Positions 1 through 7,798 of a stretch of 64,000 nucleotides of DNA are shown piece after piece. Location of the stretch: positions 124,001-188,000 of the forward strand of contig NZ_JAIQZB010000005.1 in assembly GCF_020164555.1 (NCBI RefSeq). The letters are read 5' to 3'. The stretch is from Salegentibacter lacus. GTDB taxonomy: Bacteria > Bacteroidota > Bacteroidia > Flavobacteriales > Flavobacteriaceae. The notes under the pieces are model-generated. The model was given only the letters and a program-made list of their open reading frames with translations, searched no databases and was not told the origin of the DNA. The position numbers and the translations under genes are program-made. Position 1 is the stretch's first letter. Every line of letters starts with the position of its first letter.

Positions 1-7
1 ATAAAAT

Positions 8-1147
8 ATGGGTAAAAAAATAAAATTAGGAGTACTAGGTGGCGGTGGCGATTCCCTTATTGGGGTTCTACACCGCGTAGCCTCTTCTATGTATGATAAA
101 TTTGAATTTGTAGGTGGAGTTTTTAATCCTGACCTGGAAGAAAGTAAAAAGTTTGCACAGGAGTTGGGAATTGGAACCGATAGGGTTTATAAAGACCTGG
201 ATCATTTAATAGCTGAAGAAGCAAAATTGCCGGAAGAAGACCGTATAAAAGCTGTTTCAATTCTTACACCTAACTTTTTGCATTTTCCAATGGCAAAGCA
301 GCTTTTGGAAAACGGTTATCATGTGATTTGTGAAAAACCAATGACTACCACTTACGAGGAAGCTAAGATACTTGAAGACACGCTCATAAAATCTAAAACC
401 ATTTTTGCGGTAACATACACTTATACAGGTTACCCAATGATTCGCCAGATGAAAGAAATGATCGCTGCAGGCGAGATTGGCAAAATTCAAAAGGTAGACG
501 TGCAATATTACCAGGGATGGATAAATTCAATTATTCACGATAAAGATGAAAGAAACAGTATTTGGCGCCTTGATCCTGAAAAAGGAGGTATCAGCTGCTG
601 TATTGGTGATATTGGTACACACGCTTTTGATATGATAGAGTATGTTACAGGCCTTGAGGTAAAAGAACTTTTAGCCGATCTAAACTATGTTTATTCAGAT
701 AATAAAATGGATGTAGATGGAACTGTGCTACTTCGTTTTTCAGAATTTGTAAAAGGAGTGCTTAGATCCAGCCAGATCGCTACGGGAGAAGAAAATAATT
801 TTGCTGTAAAGATTTACGGAACAAAAGCCGGCCTAAAATGGGAACAGGAAAACCCGAATTACCTCTACAAACTGGAAGACGGGCAACCAATGAAGGTTTT
901 AAAACCCGGGCACGAATACAATTCAGCGCTTTCTTTAGACGGTACCAAACTGCCTCCGGGACATCCCGAAGGTATCTTCGATTCTATGGGAAACATTTAT
1001 AAAGGAGTTGCAAGGGCAATTAATGGAGAAAAATACCACCCAGCCGAATTTCCTACAATGAAGGATGGAATTCGCGGAATGAACTTTATCGAAAAAGTAG
1101 TAAACTCTCATGCCAAAGGAAATGCTTGGGTAAAGTTGGACGCATAA
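8..1147 (+). CDS. Gfo/Idh/MocA-family NAD(P)-dependent sugar oxidoreductase
   Basis: Predicted cytoplasmic dehydrogenase of sugars or sugar derivatives. The N-terminus carries a Rossmann nucleotide-binding stretch (KLGVLGGGGDSLIG, residues 6-19, a glycine-rich variant), and the family signature CEKPM at about residues 108-112 contains the catalytic-site lysine. The C-terminal half has the alpha/beta Gfo/Idh/MocA domain. At 379 residues it is normal family length. The ATG at 8 is followed by a lysine-rich start and there is no room for anything upstream in the window. It lies 12 bases before a TIM-barrel isomerase gene and then a DUF1080 lipoprotein gene, so the three are probably cotranscribed. 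In Bacteroidota such trios are linked to 3-keto-glycoside breakdown; the exact substrate cannot be read from the sequence. Confidence 0.9.
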   Translation: MGKKIKLGVLGGGGDSLIGVLHRVASSMYDKFEFVGGVFNPDLEESKKFAQELGIGTDRVYKDLDHLIAEEAKLPEEDRIKAVSILTPNFLHFPMAKQLLENGYHVICEKPMTTTYEEAKILEDTLIKSKTIFAVTYTYTGYPMIRQMKEMIAAGEIGKIQKVDVQYYQGWINSIIHDKDERNSIWRLDPEKGGISCCIGDIGTHAFDMIEYVTGLEVKELLADLNYVYSDNKMDVDGTVLLRFSEFVKGVLRSSQIATGEENNFAVKIYGTKAGLKWEQENPNYLYKLEDGQPMKVLKPGHEYNSALSLDGTKLPPGHPEGIFDSMGNIYKGVARAINGEKYHPAEFPTMKDGIRGMNFIEKVVNSHAKGNAWVKLDA

Positions 1148-1159
1148 AATAGTAACATT

Positions 1160-2215
1160 ATGAAAACAGTAAAAGGACCTGCGGTTTATTTAGCGCAATT
1201 TATGGATTCCGAAAAGCCATTCAATAGTTTGGATGGTTTGTGCGAATGGGCTGCAGATTTAGGATATAAAGGAATACAGATCCCAACCTGGGAATCGGCT
1301 TTAATCGATTTAAAAAAGGCAGGGGAAAGTAAAGATTATTGCGACGAAATTAAAGGAAGAGTAGAATCGTACGGACTGGAAATCACCGAGCTCTGCACCC
1401 ATTTACAGGGGCAACTTGTTGCAGTTCATTCTGCTTACGATACAATGTTCGATAATTTCGCACCCAAAGAAGTTAAAGGCAATCCCAAAGCCAGAACCCA
1501 ATGGGCAGTTGAGCAAATGAAAAGCGCAGCCCGTGCCAGCAGGCATTTTGGTTTGGATGTTCACGGGACTTTTAGCGGATCTCTACTCTGGCACACTGCG
1601 CATCCCTGGCCACAAAGACCGCAAGGCCTTGTAGAAATGGGGTTTAAAGAACTTGCAAAACGCTGGACTCCTATTTTAAATGAATTTGATGAACAGGGCG
1701 TAGATGTTTGCTACGAAGTTCACCCTGGAGAAGATCTTCACGACGGAGTAACTTTTGAACGTTTCCTGGAAGCGACAAATAATCACAAACGAGTAAATTT
1801 ATTGTATGATCCCAGCCATTTTGTATTGCAGCAATTAGATTATATTTCTTACATAGATCATTATCACGAATTTATTAAAATGTTCCACGTAAAAGATGCC
1901 GAGTTTAATCCCACCGGGAAAAAAGGCTCTTTTGGTGGTTATGGCGACTGGATAGATCGTGCGGGAAGATATAGACATCCCGGGGACGGCCAGGTAGATT
2001 TTAAAACCATATTTTCTAAATTAACCGAATATGGATGTGATGTTTGGGCGGTTCTTGAATGGGAATGCTGCATCAAATCGCCCGAACAGGGCGCTCGCGA
2101 AGGAGCCCCGTTTATTCAAAATCATATTATTGAAGCTACCCAAAAGAAATTTGATGATTTTGCCGGAAGCGAAATTGACGAACAAAAATTAAAAAGAATC
2201 TTAGGACTTAATTAA
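1160..2215 (+). CDS. sugar phosphate isomerase/epimerase family TIM-barrel protein
   Basis: Xylose-isomerase-like TIM barrel of 351 residues, with no signal peptide. Metal-ligand motifs of the family are visible: the CYEVHPGED segment near residue 190, YDPSH near 216, the FHVKDAEF stretch near 246 and the WAVLEWE strand near 300. Such proteins isomerise, epimerise or eliminate on keto-sugars using a divalent metal. The gene begins 12 bases after the Gfo/Idh/MocA gene and ends 9 bases before the DUF1080 lipoprotein gene, so one transcript is likely. The context points to downstream processing of an oxidised sugar. Family assignment is confident; the substrate is unknown. Confidence 0.88.
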   Translation: MKTVKGPAVYLAQFMDSEKPFNSLDGLCEWAADLGYKGIQIPTWESALIDLKKAGESKDYCDEIKGRVESYGLEITELCTHLQGQLVAVHSAYDTMFDNFAPKEVKGNPKARTQWAVEQMKSAARASRHFGLDVHGTFSGSLLWHTAHPWPQRPQGLVEMGFKELAKRWTPILNEFDEQGVDVCYEVHPGEDLHDGVTFERFLEATNNHKRVNLLYDPSHFVLQQLDYISYIDHYHEFIKMFHVKDAEFNPTGKKGSFGGYGDWIDRAGRYRHPGDGQVDFKTIFSKLTEYGCDVWAVLEWECCIKSPEQGAREGAPFIQNHIIEATQKKFDDFAGSEIDEQKLKRILGLN

Positions 2216-2224
2216 ATATATAGA

Positions 2225-2992
2225 ATGAAAAAAACAAGTTTAATTTTAGCAACGGCTGCAATTATGGCCACAGCATGTAAATCTGATAAGGAACAACAGG
2301 AAACAAAAGAGGCATATGAAGCTGATGCAGCCAATGACACTACTGCAATGGCTAGCAATGATGATAACTGGACCGAATTATTTAATGGGCAGAGCCTTGA
2401 AGGCTGGAAAGCTTTTAACGCCGATTCTATTTCAGACCAGTGGCAGGTAGAAGATGGTGTGCTTGCTTTTATTCCTGCCGAAGGAGAACGCGAAAGTTCT
2501 GAAAACCTTATTTCTGAAAAAACCTACACTAATTTTGAACTTTCCCTGGAATGGAAAATTTCAGAAGGAGGAAATAGCGGAATTATGTGGGGTGTCCAGG
2601 AAAGTGAAGAGTTCTCTGAACCTTATTTAACCGGACCGGAAATCCAGATCCTGGATAATGATTTACACCCAGATGCAAAGAATGGTGAAGTTAGACAGGC
2701 AGGTGCCCTTTACGATATGATGCCGCCAAGCGAAGATAAAACTAAGAACGCAGGAGAATGGAACCAGACGGTAATAAGAATTAACCACGAAACCAATAAA
2801 GGTTCGGTTCGTCTAAACGGAACTTTGATCAATGAGTTTGCCGTTCACGGGGAAGAATGGAGTAAACTGGTAGAAAACTCAAAGTTTAAAGATTGGGAAG
2901 ATTTCGGGAAAAACCGGGAAGGCCACATTGCCCTCCAGGACCACAGTGATAAAGTTTGGTTTAGAAATATTAAAATTAAAGAACTGGAATAA
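2225..2992 (+). CDS. DUF1080 (3-keto-disaccharide hydrolase-like) lipoprotein
   Basis: Exported lipoprotein of 255 residues. The signal peptide ends in a lipobox (MATAC, Cys18), followed by an acidic, low-complexity linker to about residue 48. The DUF1080 concanavalin-like beta-sandwich then starts with the typical WTELFNGQSLEGWKAF and ends with a KVWFRNIKIKEL strand; GNSGIMWGVQ lies in the middle. Some DUF1080 members have been shown to hydrolyse 3-keto-glucosides, so a role in releasing keto-sugar for the two upstream cytoplasmic enzymes is plausible (inference). It is the last gene of the trio, and a hairpin with a T-tract follows it. Confidence 0.88.
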   Translation: MKKTSLILATAAIMATACKSDKEQQETKEAYEADAANDTTAMASNDDNWTELFNGQSLEGWKAFNADSISDQWQVEDGVLAFIPAEGERESSENLISEKTYTNFELSLEWKISEGGNSGIMWGVQESEEFSEPYLTGPEIQILDNDLHPDAKNGEVRQAGALYDMMPPSEDKTKNAGEWNQTVIRINHETNKGSVRLNGTLINEFAVHGEEWSKLVENSKFKDWEDFGKNREGHIALQDHSDKVWFRNIKIKELE

Positions 2993-3012
2993 TCCAGAGT
3001 CTCTTTTGATTT

Positions 3013-3066
3013 AAAAGCTGATTGAAATTCATAGCACTTATATTGAATTTGCAATCAGCTTTTTTG
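3013..3066 (+). terminator. intrinsic terminator after the keto-sugar operon
   Basis: A 12-base arm (AAAAGCTGATTG at 3013) is repeated inverted at 3052-3063 and runs into a T-tract. The loop of about 27 bases is long. It lies 20 bases after the DUF1080 stop codon. Confidence 0.65.
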
Positions 3067-3112
3067 TTTTAGGTGTTGCCAAACAATTTGTACCTTGAAT
3101 AAAAACTAAGCT

Positions 3113-4324
3113 ATGAGAACCGAAAAAGTAAACTTTAAAAATAAGAATGGCGATGATCTATCTGGTTATTTAGAACTCCCTTTTAATCAGGAACCTCATA
3201 ATTTTGTGCTTTTTGCTCATTGCTTTACCTGCAATAAAAATTTCTTTGCTGCTAAAAATATTAGTCGCACCTTGGCGCGAAACGGTTATGGGGTTTTACG
3301 TTTCGATTTTACGGGATTGGGAGAGAGTGAGGGAGAGTTTTCAGACAGTAATTTCTCCGGAAATATCCAGGATCTTATTGCGGCGGCTACCTATTTGGAA
3401 GAGGAGTATAAAGCTCCCAGCTTAATAATAGGACATTCACTGGGTGGAGCTGCAGTTTTATTTGCGGCCAAAGAATTGAAATCGGTTAAAGCGATTACAA
3501 CAATAGCGGCACCTTCTACTACTGCACACGTTCAACATTTAATACAAAATAATGTTGAGGAAATTGAGAAAAACGGAGAAGCTCAGGTAAATATCGGGGG
3601 ACGACCTTTTAAGATCAAAAAGCAATTTCTTGACGACATTGAAAAACATAAGTTAAAACCTTACCTCGCCGATCTTAAAAAATCACTTCTGATTATGCAC
3701 TCACCACAGGATAATATAGTGAGCATTAAAAATGCTGAAGAATTATATGTAGCGGCAAGGCACCCTAAGAGTTTTATCTCCCTTGACGGAGCAGCGCATC
3801 TACTTGCTGCCAAAGGTGACGCTACTTACGCCGGTAATGTAATTGCTACCTGGGCTGCACGATATTTGGAAATTCCGAAGAAAGAAATTCCGGAATCTGA
3901 TGCAGATGTTGTGGCGGGATTAGAGAAAGAAGATGCTTTTACTACAAAAATGAAAGCCGGAAACCATAGCTTCTTGGCCGATGAACCCATAAAAGCCGGT
4001 GGAAAAGACTACGGACCTACTCCATATCAGCTCTTATCTTCCGGTTTGGCTTCCTGTACTTCTATGACGCTTCAAATGTATGCTAAGCGAAAAAAATGGC
4101 CTTTAGAAGATGTGGAAACACACGTTTATTATTCTCGCGAACATCAGGCAGATTGCGAAAAATGTGAAGAGAAAGCTTCAAAAATAGATACTTTTAAAAG
4201 AGAAATTAAACTTTATGGCGATTTGGATGAAAAACAGAAAAAACGATTGCTAGAAATTGCAGACCGTTGCCCTGTTCATAAAAGTTTAACTTCAGCAACA
4301 AACATAAAAACCAAATTAATCTAG
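3113..4324 (+). CDS. alpha/beta hydrolase fused to OsmC peroxidase domain
   Basis: Two-domain cytoplasmic protein of 403 residues. Residues 1-255 form an alpha/beta hydrolase with the nucleophile elbow GHSLGG (Ser109) and a late catalytic His in the DGAAHLL segment. Residues from about 270 form an OsmC/Ohr-type domain with the two family cysteines, Cys315 (ASCTSM) and Cys386 (RCPVHKSL), which reduce organic hydroperoxides. The fusion is a recognised architecture, although the hydrolase substrate is unknown; it may release acyl or ester hydroperoxides for the OsmC half (inference). It is a single gene with terminators before it and promoter sequence after it. Its position next to superoxide dismutase suits an oxidative-stress role. 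Confidence 0.9.
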   Translation: MRTEKVNFKNKNGDDLSGYLELPFNQEPHNFVLFAHCFTCNKNFFAAKNISRTLARNGYGVLRFDFTGLGESEGEFSDSNFSGNIQDLIAAATYLEEEYKAPSLIIGHSLGGAAVLFAAKELKSVKAITTIAAPSTTAHVQHLIQNNVEEIEKNGEAQVNIGGRPFKIKKQFLDDIEKHKLKPYLADLKKSLLIMHSPQDNIVSIKNAEELYVAARHPKSFISLDGAAHLLAAKGDATYAGNVIATWAARYLEIPKKEIPESDADVVAGLEKEDAFTTKMKAGNHSFLADEPIKAGGKDYGPTPYQLLSSGLASCTSMTLQMYAKRKKWPLEDVETHVYYSREHQADCEKCEEKASKIDTFKREIKLYGDLDEKQKKRLLEIADRCPVHKSLTSATNIKTKLI

Positions 4325-4360
4325 ACTGAAACCCGGTGTTTGTTAACCTATCCTTAAATC

Positions 4361-4392
4361 TTTGGCTATACAACGGGATACGATTAATTTAG
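4361..4392 (+). promoter_or_regulatory. Bacteroidota-type promoter for the Cu/Zn SOD gene
   Basis: TTTG at 4361-4364 is separated by 20 bases from TAATTTAG at 4385-4392. This matches the TTTG-N19-21-TAnnTTTG consensus with one mismatch, and lies about 30 bases before the start codon. Confidence 0.6.
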
Positions 4393-4422
4393 TAATGTTA
4401 AATCTAAAAACCAATCCAGATT

Positions 4423-5019
4423 ATGAAACGAATAAGTTTATCACTAGTATTTTGCGCCTCATTATTTATAATAGGTTGTAAAAACGACAAAAAAGAAAAC
4501 GATACTGAAAATGCTGCCGAGACAGAAATGAATTCTGAGATGGAAGCACAGCAGGATGAGGAAGAGGTTAAAGAAATTACTGTTCCTCTAGAGCCTAAAA
4601 GTGGAAGCGAATTAGGTGGCGAAGTAACTTTTACTCAAGAAGATGGCGAAGTTACTATGGAAGCTACAATTACAGGTTTAGCTGAAGGTCAGCACGCGAT
4701 CCATATTCACCAGAAAGCAGATTGCTCTGCTGAAGATGGAACTTCTGCAGGTGGCCACTGGAATCCAACCAACGAAAAGCATGGTAAATGGGGTGATGCT
4801 GAAGGTTACCATAAAGGTGATATTGGAAACTTTGAAGTTGATGCTAATGGAGAAGGAACTGTTAGTATGACTACCGATGAATGGTGTATAGGTTGTGACG
4901 ACGATAATAAGAACATCGTTGGAAAAGCCATTATAGTGCACGACGGAGTAGACGACTTCACTTCGCAACCATCTGGAGCTGCAGGCACAAGAGTTGGATG
5001 TGGTATAATAGAAATGTAA
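4423..5019 (+). CDS. Cu/Zn superoxide dismutase lipoprotein
   Basis: Envelope enzyme converting superoxide to oxygen and peroxide. The signal peptide ends in a lipobox (FIIGC, Cys19), followed by an acidic linker to about residue 55. The SOD fold shows the copper ligands (HAIHIH and GGHWNP) and the zinc-site histidines and aspartate (EKHG, YHKGDIGN). The VHDGVDDF segment and the active-site arginine in GTRVGCG are also present. A CxxC pair (WCIGC) sits where the classical enzyme has a single loop. At 198 residues it is normal for a lipoprotein SOD. It has its own promoter at 4361 and a perfect terminator, so it is monocistronic. Confidence 0.95.
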   Translation: MKRISLSLVFCASLFIIGCKNDKKENDTENAAETEMNSEMEAQQDEEEVKEITVPLEPKSGSELGGEVTFTQEDGEVTMEATITGLAEGQHAIHIHQKADCSAEDGTSAGGHWNPTNEKHGKWGDAEGYHKGDIGNFEVDANGEGTVSMTTDEWCIGCDDDNKNIVGKAIIVHDGVDDFTSQPSGAAGTRVGCGIIEM

Positions 5020-5041
5020 TTTCTTTTACATAAGTTTTAAT

Positions 5042-5074
5042 AAAAAGCGGCTAATTGCCGCTTTTTATTTTTTT
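5042..5074 (+). terminator. intrinsic terminator of the SOD gene
   Basis: Perfect 10-bp stem (AAAAAGCGGC at 5042-5051 with GCCGCTTTTT at 5057-5066), a 5-base loop and a further T-rich run to 5074. Confidence 0.9.
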
Positions 5075-5164
5075 CGGGAAATACTTTTTTCTACATTTAC
5101 TCACTATAAGTGAGACTTTAAGACTTTTCCCCAGGTAAATCACTGAGTAAGCCACTATTATTTT

Positions 5165-5695
5165 ATGCAACAAGACGCCTTAATTCTAGAACTTCAAAAT
5201 GGCAATGAACGTGCTTTTGAACGTATTTACCACTTATATTCAGAAAGTACCTACGGGATTATTTACAGTATAATTAGAGATGAAAGTATTGCCGAGGAAG
5301 TTCTTCAGGATGTATTTTTAAAAATCTGGGATAAAGCCCCTAGTTATAACTCAGATAAAGGCCGTTTTTTCACCTGGATTCTTAATATTGCACGTAATAC
5401 TTCCATAGATAAAATAAGATCTAAAGATTTTAAAAACGATCAACAAAACCTTAAGACAGATAACTTCGTAGATATATTAGAGGCAAAGACTAATTTCTCT
5501 GAAGCAGTAGATACAATTGGACTTAAAAAGTACATAGACGCCTTAAAGCCGGTTTGTAAAAAGTTAATTGATTATCTATTTTTTAAAGGCTACACACAAA
5601 AAGAAACTTCAGAAGAATTAGATATGCCGCTGGGAACCGTTAAAACCCGAAATCGGGTTTGTATAGATAAATTAAGAGCAATGGTAGTTAAGTAA
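5165..5695 (+). CDS. ECF-type RNA polymerase sigma factor
   Basis: Sigma-70 family factor of 176 residues. Region 2 spans about residues 10-75, with the core-binding segment ending in EEVLQDVFLKIWDKA and the promoter-melting FFTWILNIARN. Region 4 has the helix-turn-helix YTQKETSEELDMPLGTVKTR near the C-terminus. The stop codon overlaps the ATG of the next gene by one base (TAATG), so the pair is translationally coupled to its anti-sigma partner. A weak TACATTTA element at 5092 could be the promoter. The stress it responds to is unknown; oxidative-stress genes lie immediately upstream. Confidence 0.92.
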   Translation: MQQDALILELQNGNERAFERIYHLYSESTYGIIYSIIRDESIAEEVLQDVFLKIWDKAPSYNSDKGRFFTWILNIARNTSIDKIRSKDFKNDQQNLKTDNFVDILEAKTNFSEAVDTIGLKKYIDALKPVCKKLIDYLFFKGYTQKETSEELDMPLGTVKTRNRVCIDKLRAMVVK

Positions 5696-6498
5696 TGGAT
5701 ATTCAAAAGTACATATCGTCTGGAATTCTTGAACTGTATGTTTATGGCGCACTTTCTGAAAAAGAAAGTCGCGAAGTTAGTCGTGTACTAAAAGAGTATC
5801 CCGAAGTTAAAACCGAGGTTGAAGAAATTGAAAAAGCTTTACTTACTCTATCTTCTGCAGCGGCCCCAAACAATGCTGAACATTTAATTTTCTCAATTAA
5901 AGAGAAATTAGCTAAATCTTCAAAGGCACCTACGCCGGTAACAACTCCTGTTAGATCTATTAACTGGATCACTTATTCAGGTTGGGCAGCAAGTTTATTA
6001 TTACTTATAGGACTTTTCGTTTTCTTTAATCGAACCAACGATCTAAGAGACGAATTAAGTGCCGAACGAGCCAGAAATGCTCAAATGGAAGAACAAATTG
6101 CCAACGCACGTGAAAATGCTGAAAAAGCTGAAGAACTGCTTGCGGTAATTAGAGATAGAAACGTAGAGCGAGTGCCTTTAAGAGGCCAGAATGTAGCTCC
6201 TGAGGCATTTGCCTCCGTTTACTGGAATACGCAGGAAAACACTGCTTATATAGACGCTAAAGATTTACCCCAACCGCCGCGCGGAAAAGTATACCAGGTT
6301 TGGTCACTTACTATGCAACCACTTACACCAACCAGCATAGGATTGTTGGATGATTTTGAAGCTGACGGTAATAAGGTTTTCAGTCTTGAAAATCCAAACC
6401 AGTCTGAGGCTTTCGGGATTACTTTAGAACCCGAAGGTGGTAGTGAAACCCCAACAATGGAACAATTATATGTTTTAGGTACGGTAGCCGCACCTTAG
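5695..6498 (+). CDS. membrane anti-sigma factor (RskA-like)
   Basis: Single-pass membrane protein of 267 residues. A cytoplasmic N-terminal anti-sigma domain covers about residues 1-80 (SSGILELYVYGALSEKE). One transmembrane helix lies near residues 97-112, followed by a short coiled coil rich in Arg, Glu and Ala. The C-terminal RskA-type domain has the typical GKVYQVWSL and later GGSETPT segments. No HxxxCxxC zinc motif is present, so it is not a ZAS-type factor. One-base overlap with the sigma gene supports a sigma/anti-sigma pair. It probably holds the sigma factor until an envelope signal triggers release (inference). Confidence 0.88.
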   Translation: MDIQKYISSGILELYVYGALSEKESREVSRVLKEYPEVKTEVEEIEKALLTLSSAAAPNNAEHLIFSIKEKLAKSSKAPTPVTTPVRSINWITYSGWAASLLLLIGLFVFFNRTNDLRDELSAERARNAQMEEQIANARENAEKAEELLAVIRDRNVERVPLRGQNVAPEAFASVYWNTQENTAYIDAKDLPQPPRGKVYQVWSLTMQPLTPTSIGLLDDFEADGNKVFSLENPNQSEAFGITLEPEGGSETPTMEQLYVLGTVAAP

Positions 6499-6567
6499 AT
6501 TATCCTTACTATAAAATCTGGAAAACAAACAGGAGTTCTTAAGTTGTTTTAATCTCAAACATTGGTT

Positions 6568-6611
6568 AAAAAAAATGAAGGCTCGCCATATTTCTATACG
6601 GCAAACCTTCA
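6568..6611 (-). terminator. intrinsic terminator of the LytT operon
   Basis: Read on the minus strand, TGAAGG pairs with CCTTCA with an inner GCC/GGC pair, followed directly by eight Ts (A68-A75 on the plus strand). It lies about 140 bases downstream of the response-regulator stop codon. Confidence 0.75.
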
Positions 6612-6750
6612 CATAACCAACCAAAAAAATAAAATTCAGAAAACCAGGGGGCTAACAAAAACAAGTTATTTTGAGATTCCCGTTTTTCATCAATATTTAC
6701 GGAGAAATTGGAGTGAAGGTTTTAATATCTTCTTTTTTAACATTTTAAGC

Positions 6751-7503
6751 TTAAGAAATCCAGCGTTTAAAATCCTTAACCCTTTCACGACTCACAATAA
6801 GCTGAAATTCAGTAAAAGCATTTAGTTTCACTTCTAAACGGCTATTGGTATAGCTAATAATATCTTCTATACAGTCAATATTTACAATGGATTTGCGATT
6901 GATTCTGAAGAATTTTTCAGGATCCAACTCATTTTCTAAGTTTTCAAGGGAGATATCTACCGGGTAATTTCTTCCGGTCGTTGTAGTGAGATAAGAAGCT
7001 TTATTTTCAGAATAAAAACAGCAAATTTCATTGGTAGCGATAATCTTTAAATGTTGACCTACTTGAATGGTAAACCGGGTTTTGTAATCTGGTTTGCTTT
7101 CGGTCTCCAACATCTTTCTAAATACATTAAAATCTATCTGGGAGTTATTTTTTAGATAATTTTCCCTGAATTTACGCACTGCATTGGTCAGCTCTTCTTC
7201 ATCTATAGGCTTCAGTAAATAATCAACACTATTCAGTTTAAAAGCTTTTAAAGCATATTCATCATAAGCAGTGGTAAAAATAACGGCGCTGCTAATTTTC
7301 ACCTTTTCAAAAATTTCAAAAGAAATTCCGTCACTAAGTTGAATATCAAGGAAAACAAGATCCGGTTCTGGATTTTCTTTAAACCAGGCAACACCTTCAT
7401 TTACTGAATGTAACATCGTATTAACCTCTAAATCGAGCTTTTTCAGCATTCTTTCCAAACGTCGGGCAGCAGGTTTCTCGTCTTCAACAATAACTATTTC
7501 CAT
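6751..7503 (-). CDS. LytTR-family response regulator
   Basis: Two-component regulator of 250 residues. The receiver domain (residues 1-120) has the acidic pocket (VEDE, residues 6-9), the phosphoacceptor Asp53 (FLDIQ) and the LKPID lysine. The LytTR DNA-binding domain occupies about residues 145-245 (FFRINRKSIVNI; LIVSRERVKDFKRW). The start is placed at 7503 (MEIVIVEDE) rather than the longer frame to 7563, because that extension lies inside the upstream 2TM gene. The chosen ATG overlaps the 2TM stop by one base (TAATG). It is cotranscribed with a 2TM protein and a LytS-like kinase, its likely partner. Confidence 0.93.
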   Translation of the reverse strand: MEIVIVEDEKPAARRLERMLKKLDLEVNTMLHSVNEGVAWFKENPEPDLVFLDIQLSDGISFEIFEKVKISSAVIFTTAYDEYALKAFKLNSVDYLLKPIDEEELTNAVRKFRENYLKNNSQIDFNVFRKMLETESKPDYKTRFTIQVGQHLKIIATNEICCFYSENKASYLTTTTGRNYPVDISLENLENELDPEKFFRINRKSIVNIDCIEDIISYTNSRLEVKLNAFTEFQLIVSRERVKDFKRWIS

Positions 7504-7796
7504 TATTCCCAACGCTGTTTTTCTTCTTTTTCCATATACTCCTGAATCTTGCGTTCTTCCCATCGCTTATCGAACATAGGGTTCAATCTAAAAGCTTTTA
7601 AAGCGTCGAAGGCCAAACCGATTCCCCAACCTCCTACAACCCATAAAAACCAGGGATATACCCATTGATTCGTATAGTAATTGATTCCCGCTAGAAATAA
7701 ATTCACCAAAATATAGGAGAATAAATGATTGTAGAATTCCCGCAATTCTTTAACCCGCTCCCGGGCTTTTAAATATTTATCTTCTGAAGTTTCCAT
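7503..7796 (-). CDS. 2TM-domain small membrane protein
   Basis: 97-residue protein with a basic amphipathic N-terminus (YLKARERVKELREFY), two transmembrane helices (about residues 27-45 and 48-66) and a charged tail (WEERKIQEYM). It belongs to the 2TM family often encoded beside LytTR regulators in Bacteroidota. It is clearly paralogous to the C-terminal 99 residues of the histidine kinase just upstream. It sits between kinase and regulator genes, 2 bases after the kinase and overlapping the regulator start by one base. Its molecular role is unknown; a membrane sensing or scaffolding part of the signalling complex is a guess. Confidence 0.85.
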   Translation of the reverse strand: METSEDKYLKARERVKELREFYNHLFSYILVNLFLAGINYYTNQWVYPWFLWVVGGWGIGLAFDALKAFRLNPMFDKRWEERKIQEYMEKEEKQRWE

Positions 7797-7798
7797 AA

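Noticed and set aside
6562-6825. 87-codon plus-strand frame after the anti-sigma gene
   Set aside because: Composition is not protein-like, it spans the terminator hairpin at 6568-6611, and its 3' part overlaps the end of the LytTR gene on the other strand.
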